The notes beneath the pieces were generated by a model. It did no database searches and was not told the DNA's origin. It saw nothing but the letters and a program-made list of their open reading frames with translations. Of a stretch of 64,000 nucleotides of DNA, positions 22,099 to 32,669 are shown piece by piece. Origin of the DNA: Bombardia bombarda (Eukaryota > Ascomycota > Sordariomycetes > Sordariales > Lasiosphaeriaceae); the NCBI GenBank assembly GCA_030512295.1, contig JAULSR010000010.1:124001-188000 (forward strand), written 5' to 3'. The position numbers and the translations under genes were made by a program. Within the stretch, counting starts at the first letter, position 1. Every line of letters starts with the position of its first letter.

Positions 22099-23042
22099 GA
22101 TGATATGGATCTGGGTGGGGGGCAGAGGGGGAGATGTGATGAGTGTGGCTGGAATGTTGTCATGATTTTTATGGATATACCTGTTTTCTTTTATGAGCAG
22201 CGAGGGGTTAAGCTCTGGATCTCTTGAGACACTTGTGTTATAATGAGGGGATGATCTGGATCGTGGGCTGCGTGGGCGAGCAGCAGTATCTATGGGGAGG
22301 CCCGCTGGTTGTGCATGGGTGTGGAGTTACGAGGCGTTTTGGCTACAATGACTGGGTGGCTGCTTGCATCTATTTACTCGGGGACCAAGCGGGCGGGCAG
22401 GGCGTTTGGGTTGAGAATCTCTTCTTTTTCCCCTGCGCGATGTGGTGTTATGTCGAGAGTGACAAGGCGGGAATGTACACCATCGGAGATGTGCACATAA
22501 GTGGGTATACGGAAACGTACATAAATACGCAATTGCACTACAGTTGACATGGCATTACAGCGCAGATATTGTGCGTGCTGGAATCGCCAGATCTTGTGTT
22601 GATATACCTGATAAGATGTGACGGTATCACAACGGGTTTGACGAAGGATCTGTTGCTGTGTAATGCGATCCCAGTCCCGTGTCACATTGTTGGGGTTACG
22701 ACCGCTAACTGGAAGTCGGAAAAGGAGAACAAGTGGTGGACAAATAAGCGGAAGTAATTCGTAGTTCTCAGAATAACTGAGATTGAGATGCAGATAATTT
22801 GATACTAGTATGATGAAAGATGTGAAACAATGCCTGTGATCTACCCTGTACGCCCGGGGGTAAATTACCTACCACTATCCGAGTTGCCGTGTTCTCTATA
22901 GCAATGATACGCAGTGAGAAGAAATAAAAACGAAAAAATAAAAAAAAGAATAAAAAAAGAATAAAAAAAGAATAAAAAAAGAATAAAAAAAGATAACCCA
23001 AAAACCACCGCCCCCTTGCATCTACCTTCCCTCAAGTCCAGT
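22099..23042. other. intergenic between convergent genes, with A-rich tandem repeat
   Basis: No gene is supported. It includes the GAATAAAAAAA array at 22922-22992. Confidence 0.45.
22922..22992 (+). repeat. GAATAAAAAAA 11-nt tandem repeat
   Basis: Four to five head-to-tail units of GAATAAAAAAA with one- or two-base length changes, lying just beyond the stop of the small minus-strand gene at 23043. Confidence 0.85.
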
Positions 23043-23517
23043 CTAGTTCGAAAACTTAGCCGGCACCTTCTTCCCCGTGAGCTTCTCAAACATGCCCCTC
23101 GCCCCGTCGGTCGCAGCCTCAAGGTGCTTGGAGTCCATATTGATCCCCTTCTTCTTCAGCACCGACATAAGAGCTAGGCACACAAACACACAAATGTCAA
23201 TATCTGCCACATCTAGGGAAATGAACAGTATAGATCAAAGAGATTTGAGATGTCATACCCTTATCAACCATATCAGGCTGGTTTGCTCCTGTAGGTCCTG
23301 TAGGTCCTGTAGGTCCTGTAGGTCCTGTAGGCGGTGGGACACCACTGTGAGCTGCGGCCGGGTATGTCGGTGCGCCGTGGGTGGGAACAATGCCGTATCC
23401 CGCCGGAGCACCATTAACGGGAGTATCATAGGAGTCGTAGTAGTTACCCGAGGATGGGGCGGCAGCACTAGTCTTGCTGGACTTGCCGCCGAGGAGAGAG
23501 CCGAGGATCTTGTCCAT
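23043..23517 (-). CDS. small Pro/Gly-rich hypothetical protein with collagen-like repeats
   Basis: ATG at 23517-23515 (MDKILGSLLGGKS). Exon 1 is 23517-23259, the intron 23258-23174 (GTATGA, TTGACA branch, CCTAG), and exon 2 23173-23043; 129 residues in total. The middle has a Tyr/Pro/Ala-rich stretch, then (GPT) repeats encoded by five perfect 9-nt units (CCTGTAGGT on the plus strand, 23288-23332). Exon 2 is a compact basic/helical ending (SVLKKKGINMDSKHLEAATD, then KVPAKFSN). There is no signal peptide and no membrane helix, so the protein is probably cytosolic or nuclear. I do not recognise a family. The intron restores an uninterrupted frame, which supports the gene. Confidence 0.7.
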
Positions 23518-24460
23518 TGCGTGATGAGTTCTGGATTTAATTTTGTATGTTTGTGAGGTTGAGGTTGAGTAAATATCGCTGGTTGTCAGACTAAGATCGA
23601 GGCGCTAGAATGATCGGGAGTTAGAATGATCGGGAGTGGAGAATGCCAGAAAAAAGAGTCGTCTCTTTAAAAGCCCTGGGCTGGGGCCACAGTCTTATAG
23701 GCGTGTAACAATCCGACAGTCCACCATTGCCCGCCTTTGCCTGCCCTGACCAGCTGAGCATTAAAGCCAAACACGCGGCCCATTTGTCGGCCGGCCGACT
23801 CAAAAGCCACAATTCGTAGCAAAAAATGGGGTTGGACTTGAGTGATGAACAGGCCCAACCCCCGCGCCGCACGTCCGAGCTAGTTCCAATGCAGCCCGCC
23901 CAGCCAGCTCTCGGACTCTCTTCTGCCCTGCGGCTGAAGAACGAAATTTCGACGCACATTTCAAAAGAAAGAGAGGCCGCCATAGGCTAGAGAGTGGTGG
24001 ATCTAGCGAGCGATCGAGAGCTTTTAAGCTTTCGGTTGCGATCGGTTAGCCGCAGTTGGCGCCCATGAATCAAAATAGGGGTCGGGCTCAACACGGGCCC
24101 CACCCGAAACAAAACAAAACGCCAAGCCCGGGGCCGATTGTGCAACAGGCCTGCGCTTGGCCGGAGTAACGGCCAGATCCTCGCCCGGGGGAAGGACTGC
24201 CGGGCATTCCAAACGAACCCAATGTTGCACAAGTAGGTAGTTCCGTAAGAGCGTGTCAGGCACACATCGTGATTGGCATGGGCAGTCATGTATCCTATTT
24301 GCTTCCTGCTTCTGCTTGCTGATCTTCCCTGCCTTATCCTCGTGATCTTGTGAGTGTTGGGTGACGCTGGTACAACGAAATGCCGGTCCGAACAAAGAAC
24401 GGGCCTATTAGGATTCAAATCCACGACAGAATATCAATTGCAGCGTCGCTATCTCTTCTT
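23518..24460. other. intergenic stretch between two minus-strand genes
   Basis: Promoter side of the small protein gene and 3' flank of the transcription-factor gene. No gene is seen. Confidence 0.45.
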
Positions 24461-26296
24461 TTATCCTTGCCACATGTGCATAAACCTCCAATCTAGAGGG
24501 CCCCAATACTGATTCATGCTCATGTCGCCGCCCATCAAGCTATCAGCCGTCTGTCCACCATCAGAAAAGTTGGCAAATTCGTCGAATATGCCGCCTGACC
24601 CTTCCCCAGCTGTGCCAGCCAAAACATCACCATATCCAGTCCCAAAAGAGACATTATCCGTAGCAGCACCGAAGCTAGGCGTCAAGCTTGAAATAGTATC
24701 CCGAGTACTGTCCTTCCCACCATCATTGCCCCCAGCCCCATTATCACCCCTAAACAAACCCCCACCCCTCGCCCTCAACGCATGATTCCTCGCATCCACC
24801 ACAATCTTCGGAACCTTACCACCCAAAGGCATCTCTCTCCCCTGTCTCACCAGCAACTCCTCCCTCGCCTTCCACGCCTGAATCACAGCCCGCGCAAACG
24901 CAACAATGATATAACTCTTCAGCTCCGGATCCTGCTTCTCCACACCATCCGCATCACCAACCGGCCGCTGCTGCGTAGCCCTTGCCTCGAGATTATCCGT
25001 CATAGCCGCCCACGCCTCGTCCGCCCGCTCCGCCGCCGGTCTCCCCCTCAGATCATGCAGAATATGCAACACCGCGAGAGTTGGGACGTGCAGGTTTGAG
25101 AACCACAGATACCCCTTGGTCAGCGACGACGTGCGGATCCTGCTATCGCACTCGAGCATGCGTATCGAGTCAGCCAGGGCTGCGTTTCGCTGCGCGTCTG
25201 TCAACTGCCGTGGGGACTCAGAGTGCCGCGCGTAGTGCGCCAGAAGCCGGTTTCGTGCGAGGAAGCCGCGCGCCGTCCAGATGGTCATGAAGTGCAGCGG
25301 GTATGCGGGGTCGCAGGCGGAGAGGTATGTGTCCTCGATGGTCTTTTCCAGGTCTGCCAGCTCTGCGTCCTTGCGCTGTGGAGAAGAAGATGCTGCTGCT
25401 GCGATGAGGTTGAGAGTCGGATTGACGAAATGTAGATGGAAGGCGCTGTGGCGGACAAAGTCGGCCAGCTCGCTGCTCACGACGGCGAAGAGCGCCTCGG
25501 TGGGTTGTTGTTGTTGGCGGGGCCTTGTACGCGGTAGCGTCTGCATCTCTGGGCGCAGCTCAAAGTCGCTTGCGTTGAGGGGGACGCTGCAGTCCCAGGT
25601 GGGTATCAGGCTCGTGGTCTTGTACCCTGCCATCTCGCTGATGCGGTTGTCCAGTTTTACCAGCGCCCACCACAGCCTCCTGCGCAGTTCGCACTCGAGT
25701 GCGTTGCTGTATTTGGCGTAGCTGGACCTGTCGTGCATGCCCATGCGCTGTGCTACGCGGATGGCGGCGGCGATCATGGAAGAGAGCAGCCGGGTATCGG
25801 TGGTAAATGGGAGGGAGATGAGATACAGATATAAGGCCGTCAGGCTGTCGAGATCGCCCGACTGCAATGCTTTAGATTTCAGTAGGGCTTGTTGGCATAC
25901 AAAGTGGTATCGGGATAGGGCTTCTTTCATGGGTAGGCCGAGCAGTGCTACCGCATCGCTCTCTGAAAGGCTTCTCACGGATATGCAGTAGATGGCAAAC
26001 ATCAGTGCCTCTTGGTTGGGGCTGATGCTTGTGACATCGCTTGCAGCGTCGATGATGCGTTGCTGGAGAGTGGGGGTGTGTGTGACTTTGAGGAGCGGGT
26101 CGACGTTGCCCAGGTATATCTGCCAAAGCTTCAGGATGGTGGCCTGTCCGGGGTGAAAGGTAGACAAGTCGGAATTTGTCTTGGGCGAGTCGAAAAGAAG
26201 ATAGGCGTCATCATTGTCCCAGGCGCTGAAGAAGGCGCGTGGGTGCCTGACTTGGCGAGGACGGTTATCATCCACGTCGACCTCGCCATTGTCGTT

Positions 26297-26346
<50 letters not shown>

Positions 26347-26985
26347 GGTCTTCATCGGCATTCAGAGTCTATGCCGCATCTTCCATTAGATAGTGAAGAG
26401 CACATCATTCGAGCAAGGTTGGACATACCACCTTGAGCATCGCTTGCCATATGTCTCTGAGATGAAGTCAGCCATCCATTCATCTCCAGAAAAAGAATTG
26501 GTCACATACACTGCTTTGCCAGAAGGGGTAGTCTTGGCGCCATCCGTCTTGTCATCTGTAGTGCCACCCTCCCTAGGATGGGGCGTCGTAGGGGGCCCGA
26601 CGGGATGCAAGGGCTCAAAGGCGATATTGTTGTCGCGAAGCAGGCCCTCGTAATGGCGAAGGCGGTCCAGTAATTCTCTCTCGGCAAACCTGCGACGGCG
26701 GGGGCGTGGAGCTAGAGTGGCAGCTGGCACACAGTTGGCCCCAGCTCGGGTGCAGTGTTGGCAGGGGAAGCTGCGATCGCACTTGACTTTGCGCTGTTGG
26801 CACAGGATGCAGGCGAGTACCCGTCCCGAGCTATTGGAGCCGTTTGGTGTCGACATCGTTTGGGCTAAGGTACCCACGGTCACTTCCACAATCACGTTTA
26901 ACCGTAGCGACGGGTGCTGGTCGCCTCTCGGGCGTTTAAGACTCCCAGGTGAGTTGGATTGTGAATGTGTCATCGTTGGAGTCAT
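24461..26985 (-). CDS. Zn2Cys6 fungal transcription factor
   Basis: ATG at 26985-26983. The DNA-binding domain has C-x2-C-x6-C-x5-C-x2-C-x6-C, seen as ACILCQQRKVKCDRSFPC followed by QHCTRAGANC, then a basic RPRRRRF linker and a heptad-like dimer segment (ELLDRLRHYEGLLRDN). After an intron the frame continues to the stop at 24463-24461. It contains the fungal-specific TF domain: LWQIYLGNVDPLLKVTHTPT, the MGMHDRS block and ECELRRRLWWALVKLDNRIS. The exon junction near 26369-26430 is unresolved. A CTAAT branch and CATAG acceptor (exon from 26368) are clear, but the best donor (GTATGT at 26428) is one phase off; a weak GTCC donor at 26424 would fit. Exon 2 opens with a poly-Asp tract encoded by a GAC microsatellite. 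The regulated genes are unknown. Confidence 0.85.
26297..26339 (+). repeat. (GTC)n trinucleotide microsatellite coding for poly-Asp
   Basis: About 14 GTC units on the plus strand, read as GAC codons in the Zn2Cys6 gene. The repeat is a multiple of three, so length changes would not break the frame. Confidence 0.85.
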
Positions 26986-28060
26986 GTTGTCGGGAATATC
27001 TGGTAGGTTCGGGCGTTAGTAAAACCCGATTGGCCGCAAACGGCCTGGCTGTCTAAGTGGATGACATAATTCTGTAGTATACCATTTATATGACTAGTAA
27101 GGTATAGATCCAATAAAAATCTAGACGTGTATTTTTGAGAACAATGTAGAACGTAAATGTTGGTAGTGATGTGAGTGTTTGATCTTTCTCCATCCCATGA
27201 ACCCAATAAAGGCTACGCGAAATACTTATTCGTGTCAAAAATTAGTTTATGACTGCAATGTAATATTAAGCGTTCGACGTCTTTACGGACGTGCTGTTTC
27301 CTTTGATGATGAACAGTAAGCCAATAGTCACACTAAGTCATCTGGATTCTGTTAACAGGCACGAAATATGCATCAGATGATGACTTGCTTGTTATAAGTA
27401 GCGGTAGACATATATCTTTCCAAGATTGAGCCTCTCAATACAAGACGACATTCTATCAGCAGTCCACCAATGGAAAATTAGCAAGTGCTTTGTGATTTCA
27501 AACCCCAAATAGGAACTTTTGATGTCAATCAGTACCAGAATCACAAGACCAGAATCCTTAAGCTCAGCAACTCACGTCTTTACTGAGGTTTAGTAGACAT
27601 GGTTAAATGTAAACTCCAACACGAGCTCTAATCAGTGCTCAGATGTGACCGGAGAAGCCTATTGTCCCCTTGCGGGGTGACTCAAAAATGGAAAAGTGAA
27701 AACACCTGGGTGGCATGTTTGTGAGAAGCCTTCCGTCTTAACCTTTTCTCAGCCAGACTGTTACTCTTCCAAATTCCCAAGTGCATGATTAGAGCTCACG
27801 CGAAAGTCACCTGCGCAAAGAGATGGGACCAAAATCGTCTCGACCTCAGCACAAGCTCCCTCAAGGGCTCGCCCTTAGGCCCAAATCGGGTTCCCAGGCA
27901 ACGTCTCAATCTCAAGATAAGGTCCTTCAAAATCTAGCCATTGGACCCAAACCCAACTCCCAATCAACATCTCAATCACAAAAAAGAACCCCTCAAAAGC
28001 TCGCCATCAGACCTAAACCCAAACCCCAACAAATCGGCACGAAAGCCAAAATCAGCCTCA
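26986..28060. other. intergenic, AT-richer in its first part, with 66-nt repeats at the end
   Basis: Promoter side of the transcription factor. 27040-27620 is AT-rich and shows no frame of note; 27856-28053 is the triple repeat listed separately. Confidence 0.45.
27856..28053 (+). repeat. three diverged 66-nt direct repeats
   Basis: Units 27856-27921, 27922-27987 and about 27988-28053. Each reads, from an ATG at 27823, as a 22-residue unit of the kind LPQGLALRPKSGSQATSQSQ / VLQNLAIGPKPNSQSTSQSQ. The three agree in roughly two thirds of positions and keep the codon frame. The frame ends at 28179 unless joined to the next gene, whose frame is shifted by one. Confidence 0.7.
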
Positions 28061-29010
28061 ATGTCCGCACAGTGCATCCCCATCGCGCCAGGGTTTGTCA
28101 AAACGCGACAAACTCGTCTTTTCTACTCCCCCCACCAGCCCATCCAGCTCCCCGGCTCCCACTGGGCCGTCGAGTTTGAGGATGGCTCATCCTGCTGGGG
28201 TGCCGACGGCTCCCTGCACTGCGACAACCTCACGACCGAGAAGCGCCGCGAGCTGCAAGACTTTACATCCGACTTCTTTGGAACAACTCTCTGGTGGTTC
28301 GACCAAACCCACATCATCATGTCATACGACCCTCGACATCAAGTTGTCTCCCCAGGAACCAACCCCTCCCCCGCCAACCACCAAGGCCAACCCCCCGCCC
28401 CTTCGCCATCGCAGGCCTCCTCATCCTCTGGAGACTCACCCTCCCCCTCAGCACCATCATGATCCCGCCCTCCCTCTGGGCCGGCCCCAACATGTCCATA
28501 GGCGAAGCCCCCACCCCGCCCTCGCCACCAACCTCACCCTCACCACCACCACCACCACACCCAGACCCCATCCTTGCCGAGCTCGCAGCCATGACTCTGT
28601 GCAACAGCGAGCCCTTGCCCTCCCGCGCCGCCATCCTCCACCTCGCCGATCACGTCTTCCCCGGCTGCGCGGGGCTGGCCATCGGCTGGGGCCGGCTCGT
28701 CGTCGAGCTGCCCGCGACGGGCAGCGCGGCCGAGTTCCAGGCCGGCATGTGGGACAGGCAGCGCTGGTACCGCTGCATCAGCCAGGTCACTGTTTTCTTC
28801 CACAATGGGCCCGTGGAGCGGGCGGATCTGGACGCCGGGGAGGGGCAGACGGCGGCGATTCCGAGGATTAGGGCGAGGTGGACGCGGGATGTTTTTGATC
28901 GGGCGAGGGTGATGGGGTTGCTGGAGCGCGAGGCGGGGATTAGGGGTAGGAGAGGTGTGCAGAATGGCACCCTGGAGGGGAATTTGGTTGGGGAGAGGGG
29001 ATTTTGGTAG
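28061..29010 (+). CDS. hypothetical fungal protein with Trp-rich conserved N-terminal part
   Basis: ATG at 28061 (MSAQCIPIAPGF); the frame contains QLPGSHWAVEFEDGSSCWG, GSLHCDNLTTEKRRELQDF and TSDFFGTTLWWFDQTHIIM. An intron 28321-28385 (GTCATA...CCAAG, 65 nt, phase 2) joins this to PTPRPFAIAGLLILW and then the rest, ending RRGVQNGTLEGN and TAG at 29008-29010. The spliced frame makes sense throughout: a Pro-rich hinge (about 28505-28565), then an acidic/amphipathic domain with LPSRAAILHLADHVFPGC and WDRQRWYRCISQ. I do not recognise the family. No signal peptide or membrane helix is seen. The upstream 66-nt repeats could be its 5' leader or part of a longer N-terminus. Confidence 0.6.
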
Positions 29011-30005
29011 AAGGGGAGGGTGGCGTGACGAGATCGTGGGGATTAGACCTATGGGTTAAATTTGCTTCATGGGCTGCTGGTGGTTTTGCTGTTGTTACAT
29101 GTTTTGTTTGATGCAAGATGCTTGGGGTTTTTCTTAACCAGAGATACTCAGTGGCATTGCCACAAGAAGCACCTCCCATTGGAGCGCTTATTACACGAGA
29201 ACCAGATGTTCCGAACCTGGAATATAGATCTCCTGGTTATATCCGAGAAATGGAGTCTTCTTAACTTCTCCAATAACTTCCCCGCCTTCTCCAAGTCATA
29301 ATCTGAACTGTACCTAGACTTGTACTGCATCGGCTCACAGCATTCGTGATTCAAACTACCTGTTCAAAAGTAGATGTGATATCGAAATCCATGTAGATAT
29401 TCACCAAGACATCAAATGTCACCCTCATATGACCTGGCATGCTACCAACCATACAGTCAACACAGGGTAACTTCCAGGGCAAGATATACTATCCTCTCTC
29501 GGAAATTTGGTCGGTACTAGACCAGTACTCTATACAAAGATGAGATTAGCCGTTGAACGGGTACCTGCAGAATATATCAGCCAACAGCCCAGCCACTGAA
29601 ACAAGCTATCACTCTCTTATAGAATAGCACTGGTGCGCTTAAAGAAAGCCAGATGTGCGGGGAGAAGGCTCCCTGCTTAGGGCAAAATTCTTGCTGGGCG
29701 AATTGACGAAACAGCAGAGCCTTGTTGGTGGGATTATTGCAATCCGGTCGGTCTGTCTGTCCAATGACGCGGATAATACGGGTTGGTACCACCATGAGCA
29801 CAGCCCCAGGCAGATCAATTACCAGAAACCCGGAGCTTGGCGCCGTTGCCTAGAACCGGCTGGCTATGTGAACGCCAGGTCTTCGATCGTCTGCCCTCTT
29901 GATATTATATATCCCATCGCCATGGCTCCTCCCACCTAACCGACACCCAGATTCCACACTTACCTATACCCCCAGGTAACGGTGACAGAAACCATCAACC
30001 TTACC
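29011..30005. other. intergenic between same-strand genes
   Basis: About 1 kb with no supported gene. The final 100 bases are CT/CA-rich and lead into the GH51 start; GATATTATATATCC at 29899-29912 is a possible TATA-like element. Confidence 0.4.
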
Positions 30006-32348
30006 ATGGCACCCATATCCCAATCTCTCAACCCCCTCTCCCTCCTCCTCTCCCTCTCCCTCCTCCTGCTCACCACCACCACCTCCCACCATGGCCTCGC
30101 CCACGCCATCTCCCTCACCGTCTACCCCACCGGCGGCAACGCCTCCTCGCCCATAATGTACGGCCTCATGCACGAGGACATCAACAACTCGGGCGACGGG
30201 GGCATCTACGCCGAGCTGATCCGCAACCGCGCCTTCCAGGGCTCCGACCGCTTTCCCGCCAGCTTAGAGGCATGGTCGCCCCTAAACAATCACTCCGTAC
30301 TCACGCTTAAAAAGTCAACACCACAGCCGCTATCCGCCGCGCTGCCAAACTCAGTCAATGTCGCCAGATCGCAAAAGAAGAATGGCACGCTCGGCCTCGT
30401 GAATGCTGGGTACTGGGGCATGGATGTCAGGGTGCAAAAGTACAGCGGCTCCTTTTATGCAAAGGGGCGTATGCGGGGGTGTTCAAGGCGTCGCTGCAGA
30501 GCGCAATAACGGGGGAGGTGTTTGGGAGTGTCGAGGTGCCGTCGAGACTGAACGCGACTGCCACTTCGGGTGGTGGGTGGGTGCAGCATGAGTTTGTGCT
30601 GGTTCCGGGGAAGAAGGCGGCGAATAGCAACAATACGTTTGCGATTACGTTTGACGCTGCGGTAGGTCGTTCTTTCTCCATCATCACTGGATGTGGCGAG
30701 AAGTAACCAGGACTGACAGCGCATAATATTCTAGGACTTGAAAGACGGCTCGCTCGACTTCAACTTGATCAGCCTGTTTCCGCCGACATACAAGAACCGG
30801 CCGAATGGGCTGAGGGTGGACATCATGGAGGCGCTGGCCGAGCTGAATCCGGTAAGAAACCTCGCTGCCCTGGTCGAGCGGAAGGACTGACAAAACAACC
30901 CAGAAATTCCTCCGCCTCCCCGGCGGCAACATGCTCGAGGGCAACACCATCTCCACCTACTGGAAATGGAACGAGACCATCGGCCCCCTCAAAGACCGCC
31001 CCGGCATGGCCGGCACCTGGAACTACCAGCTCACCACCGGCCTTGGCCTCGTCGAGTACATGCACTGGTGCGACGACCTCAACCTCGAGCCAAGTTAGTA
31101 GTCTCTCTCCTTTCCCACCAACCAACACCACCCACTAACCCCCCAAAAGTCGTAGCAGTCTACTCCGGCCTCGCCCTCGACGGCGCCTACACGCCTGCGT
31201 CCCAGATCCACACCGACGTGCAGTTCGCCCTCGACGAGCTCGAGTTCCTCACGGGCGACGCCGCCACGACCAAATGGGGCGCCGTGCGCGCACAGATCCT
31301 CGGCCACACCGCGCCCTGGAAGGTCAAGTACGTCGAGATCGGCAACGAGGACTGGCTGGCGGGGCGGCCGACTGCCTACGACGCCTACAAGCAGTACCGC
31401 TTCGGCGCCTTCCTTTCGGCGCTTGGGGAGAAATACCCGGATGTGCAGGTGATCGCGTCGCCGTCGGTGTTTGACGGCATGGTGATCCCGGCGCCGGCGG
31501 CGGGGGACTATCATCCGTACCTAACGCCGGATGAGTTTGTGCTGCAGGGGTTTGGAAGGTTTGATGCCATGGGGAGGGGGAATTTGACGTTGATTGGTAT
31601 GTACCTTGCTGATGGATGGACTGGCTCGATGCTGATCAGAAGTGTGAATTTCAGGCGAAGCGGCGTCGGTCCATCCCAACGGCGGAATTGGCTGGGACGG
31701 AAATCTGATGGCCAATCCTTGGTGGGGAGGCAGCGTGGGCGAGGCCGTTTTCCTGATCGGTGCCGAGCGAAACGGGGATAAAGTGATTGGTGCGACATAT
31801 GTGAGCAGACCTTCACGAGCAGGATCCAGATCGATGAGAAGCAGTACCAAAACCATTGACCATTCACCATTGGTAAACAGGCACCCGGCCTCCGCAACCT
31901 CAATCGCTGGCAGTGGGGCGTGACGCTGATGCAACACGCCGCCGACCCCTCGCTGACGACGCGCTCGACCAGCTTCTACGTTTGGAAACTGCTCGGCAAC
32001 CACGCCATCGCCAAGACACTCCCCGTGACAGCCACATCCGGCGGCTTCGGTCCGCTGTACTACGTCGCGGGCAAGGGCGCCAAGGGCACCGGCATCTTCA
32101 AGGCGGCCGTGTACAACACCACGCAGCCCGTGCCCGTGTCCATCCGATTTGAGGGCATCGCGAAACAGGGCGCCAAGGCGACGCTGACGGTCCTGACGGG
32201 GCCCGAAAACCCTTATGGCGTGAATGATCCGTTTACCAGGGTGAATGTGGTCGAGGAGAAGGCGTCGACGCTCAAGGCGGGGAGGGGTGGCGTGTTTGAG
32301 TTCAGTCTGCCGCGGTTGAGCGTTGCGGTTTTGGAGACAGAGGCTTGA
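30006..32348 (+). CDS. secreted alpha-L-arabinofuranosidase, GH51 (one frame break)
   Basis: ATG at 30006; hydrophobic signal peptide (LLLSLSLLLLTTTTSHHGLA). Six exons: 30006-30661, 30735-30851, 30904-31093, 31150-31596, 31655-31800, 31881-32348, all with GT-AG ends. About 674 residues, normal for fungal AbfA-type enzymes that release arabinose from arabinan and arabinoxylan outside the cell. Signatures: MYGLMHEDINNSGDGGIYAE, RLPGGNMLEGNTI, acid/base VEIGNEDWLAG, nucleophile Glu in LTLIGEAASVHPNGG, and PWWGGSVGEAVFLIGAERN. The exons sum to one base short of a full frame: at the G4 run 30464-30467 the reading KGRMRGC must become KGAYAGVFKASL, so one G is missing. Everything before and after is conserved, which points to a consensus error or a very recent mutation. 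Codon use is GC-rich like the neighbours. Confidence 0.88.
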
Positions 32349-32669
32349 TTGAAACGGCTTGCCGTGGGGAATAAGGTAGTTCTAGACTTAGGTAGGAGCG
32401 GGATGGAATTTGGAGATGGATGAATGTGACGGGATGATTGCAAGCCATCAAGGTCCTTGGAACGACCCCTGTGTTAGCCAAGACGTTAGCGTATTGGGAC
32501 CCGCCGTACACTACTGGGACCCCTGCTGACGCGTAGCACGGTAGGCGGTAGGGGCCGGCAAAATAACCTATCCTCGCTGCAGGTCCCCTAAGATCCCCAT
32601 GCCTTGGCGCAACCTAAATATCCAGGCCCGGACAATAATCAGTAACCACCAGTTCTCGATAGATGCGAC
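32349..32669. other. short intergenic between GH51 gene and methyltransferase gene
   Basis: 321 bases; a doubled TTGGGACC / CTGGGACCCC motif occurs at 32494-32523. No gene is seen. Confidence 0.4.

Noticed and set aside
24405..24425. Possible tRNA B-box (GGATTCAAATCC)
   Set aside because: The flanking five bases cannot form a T-stem, and no acceptor or anticodon arm fits upstream or on the other strand.
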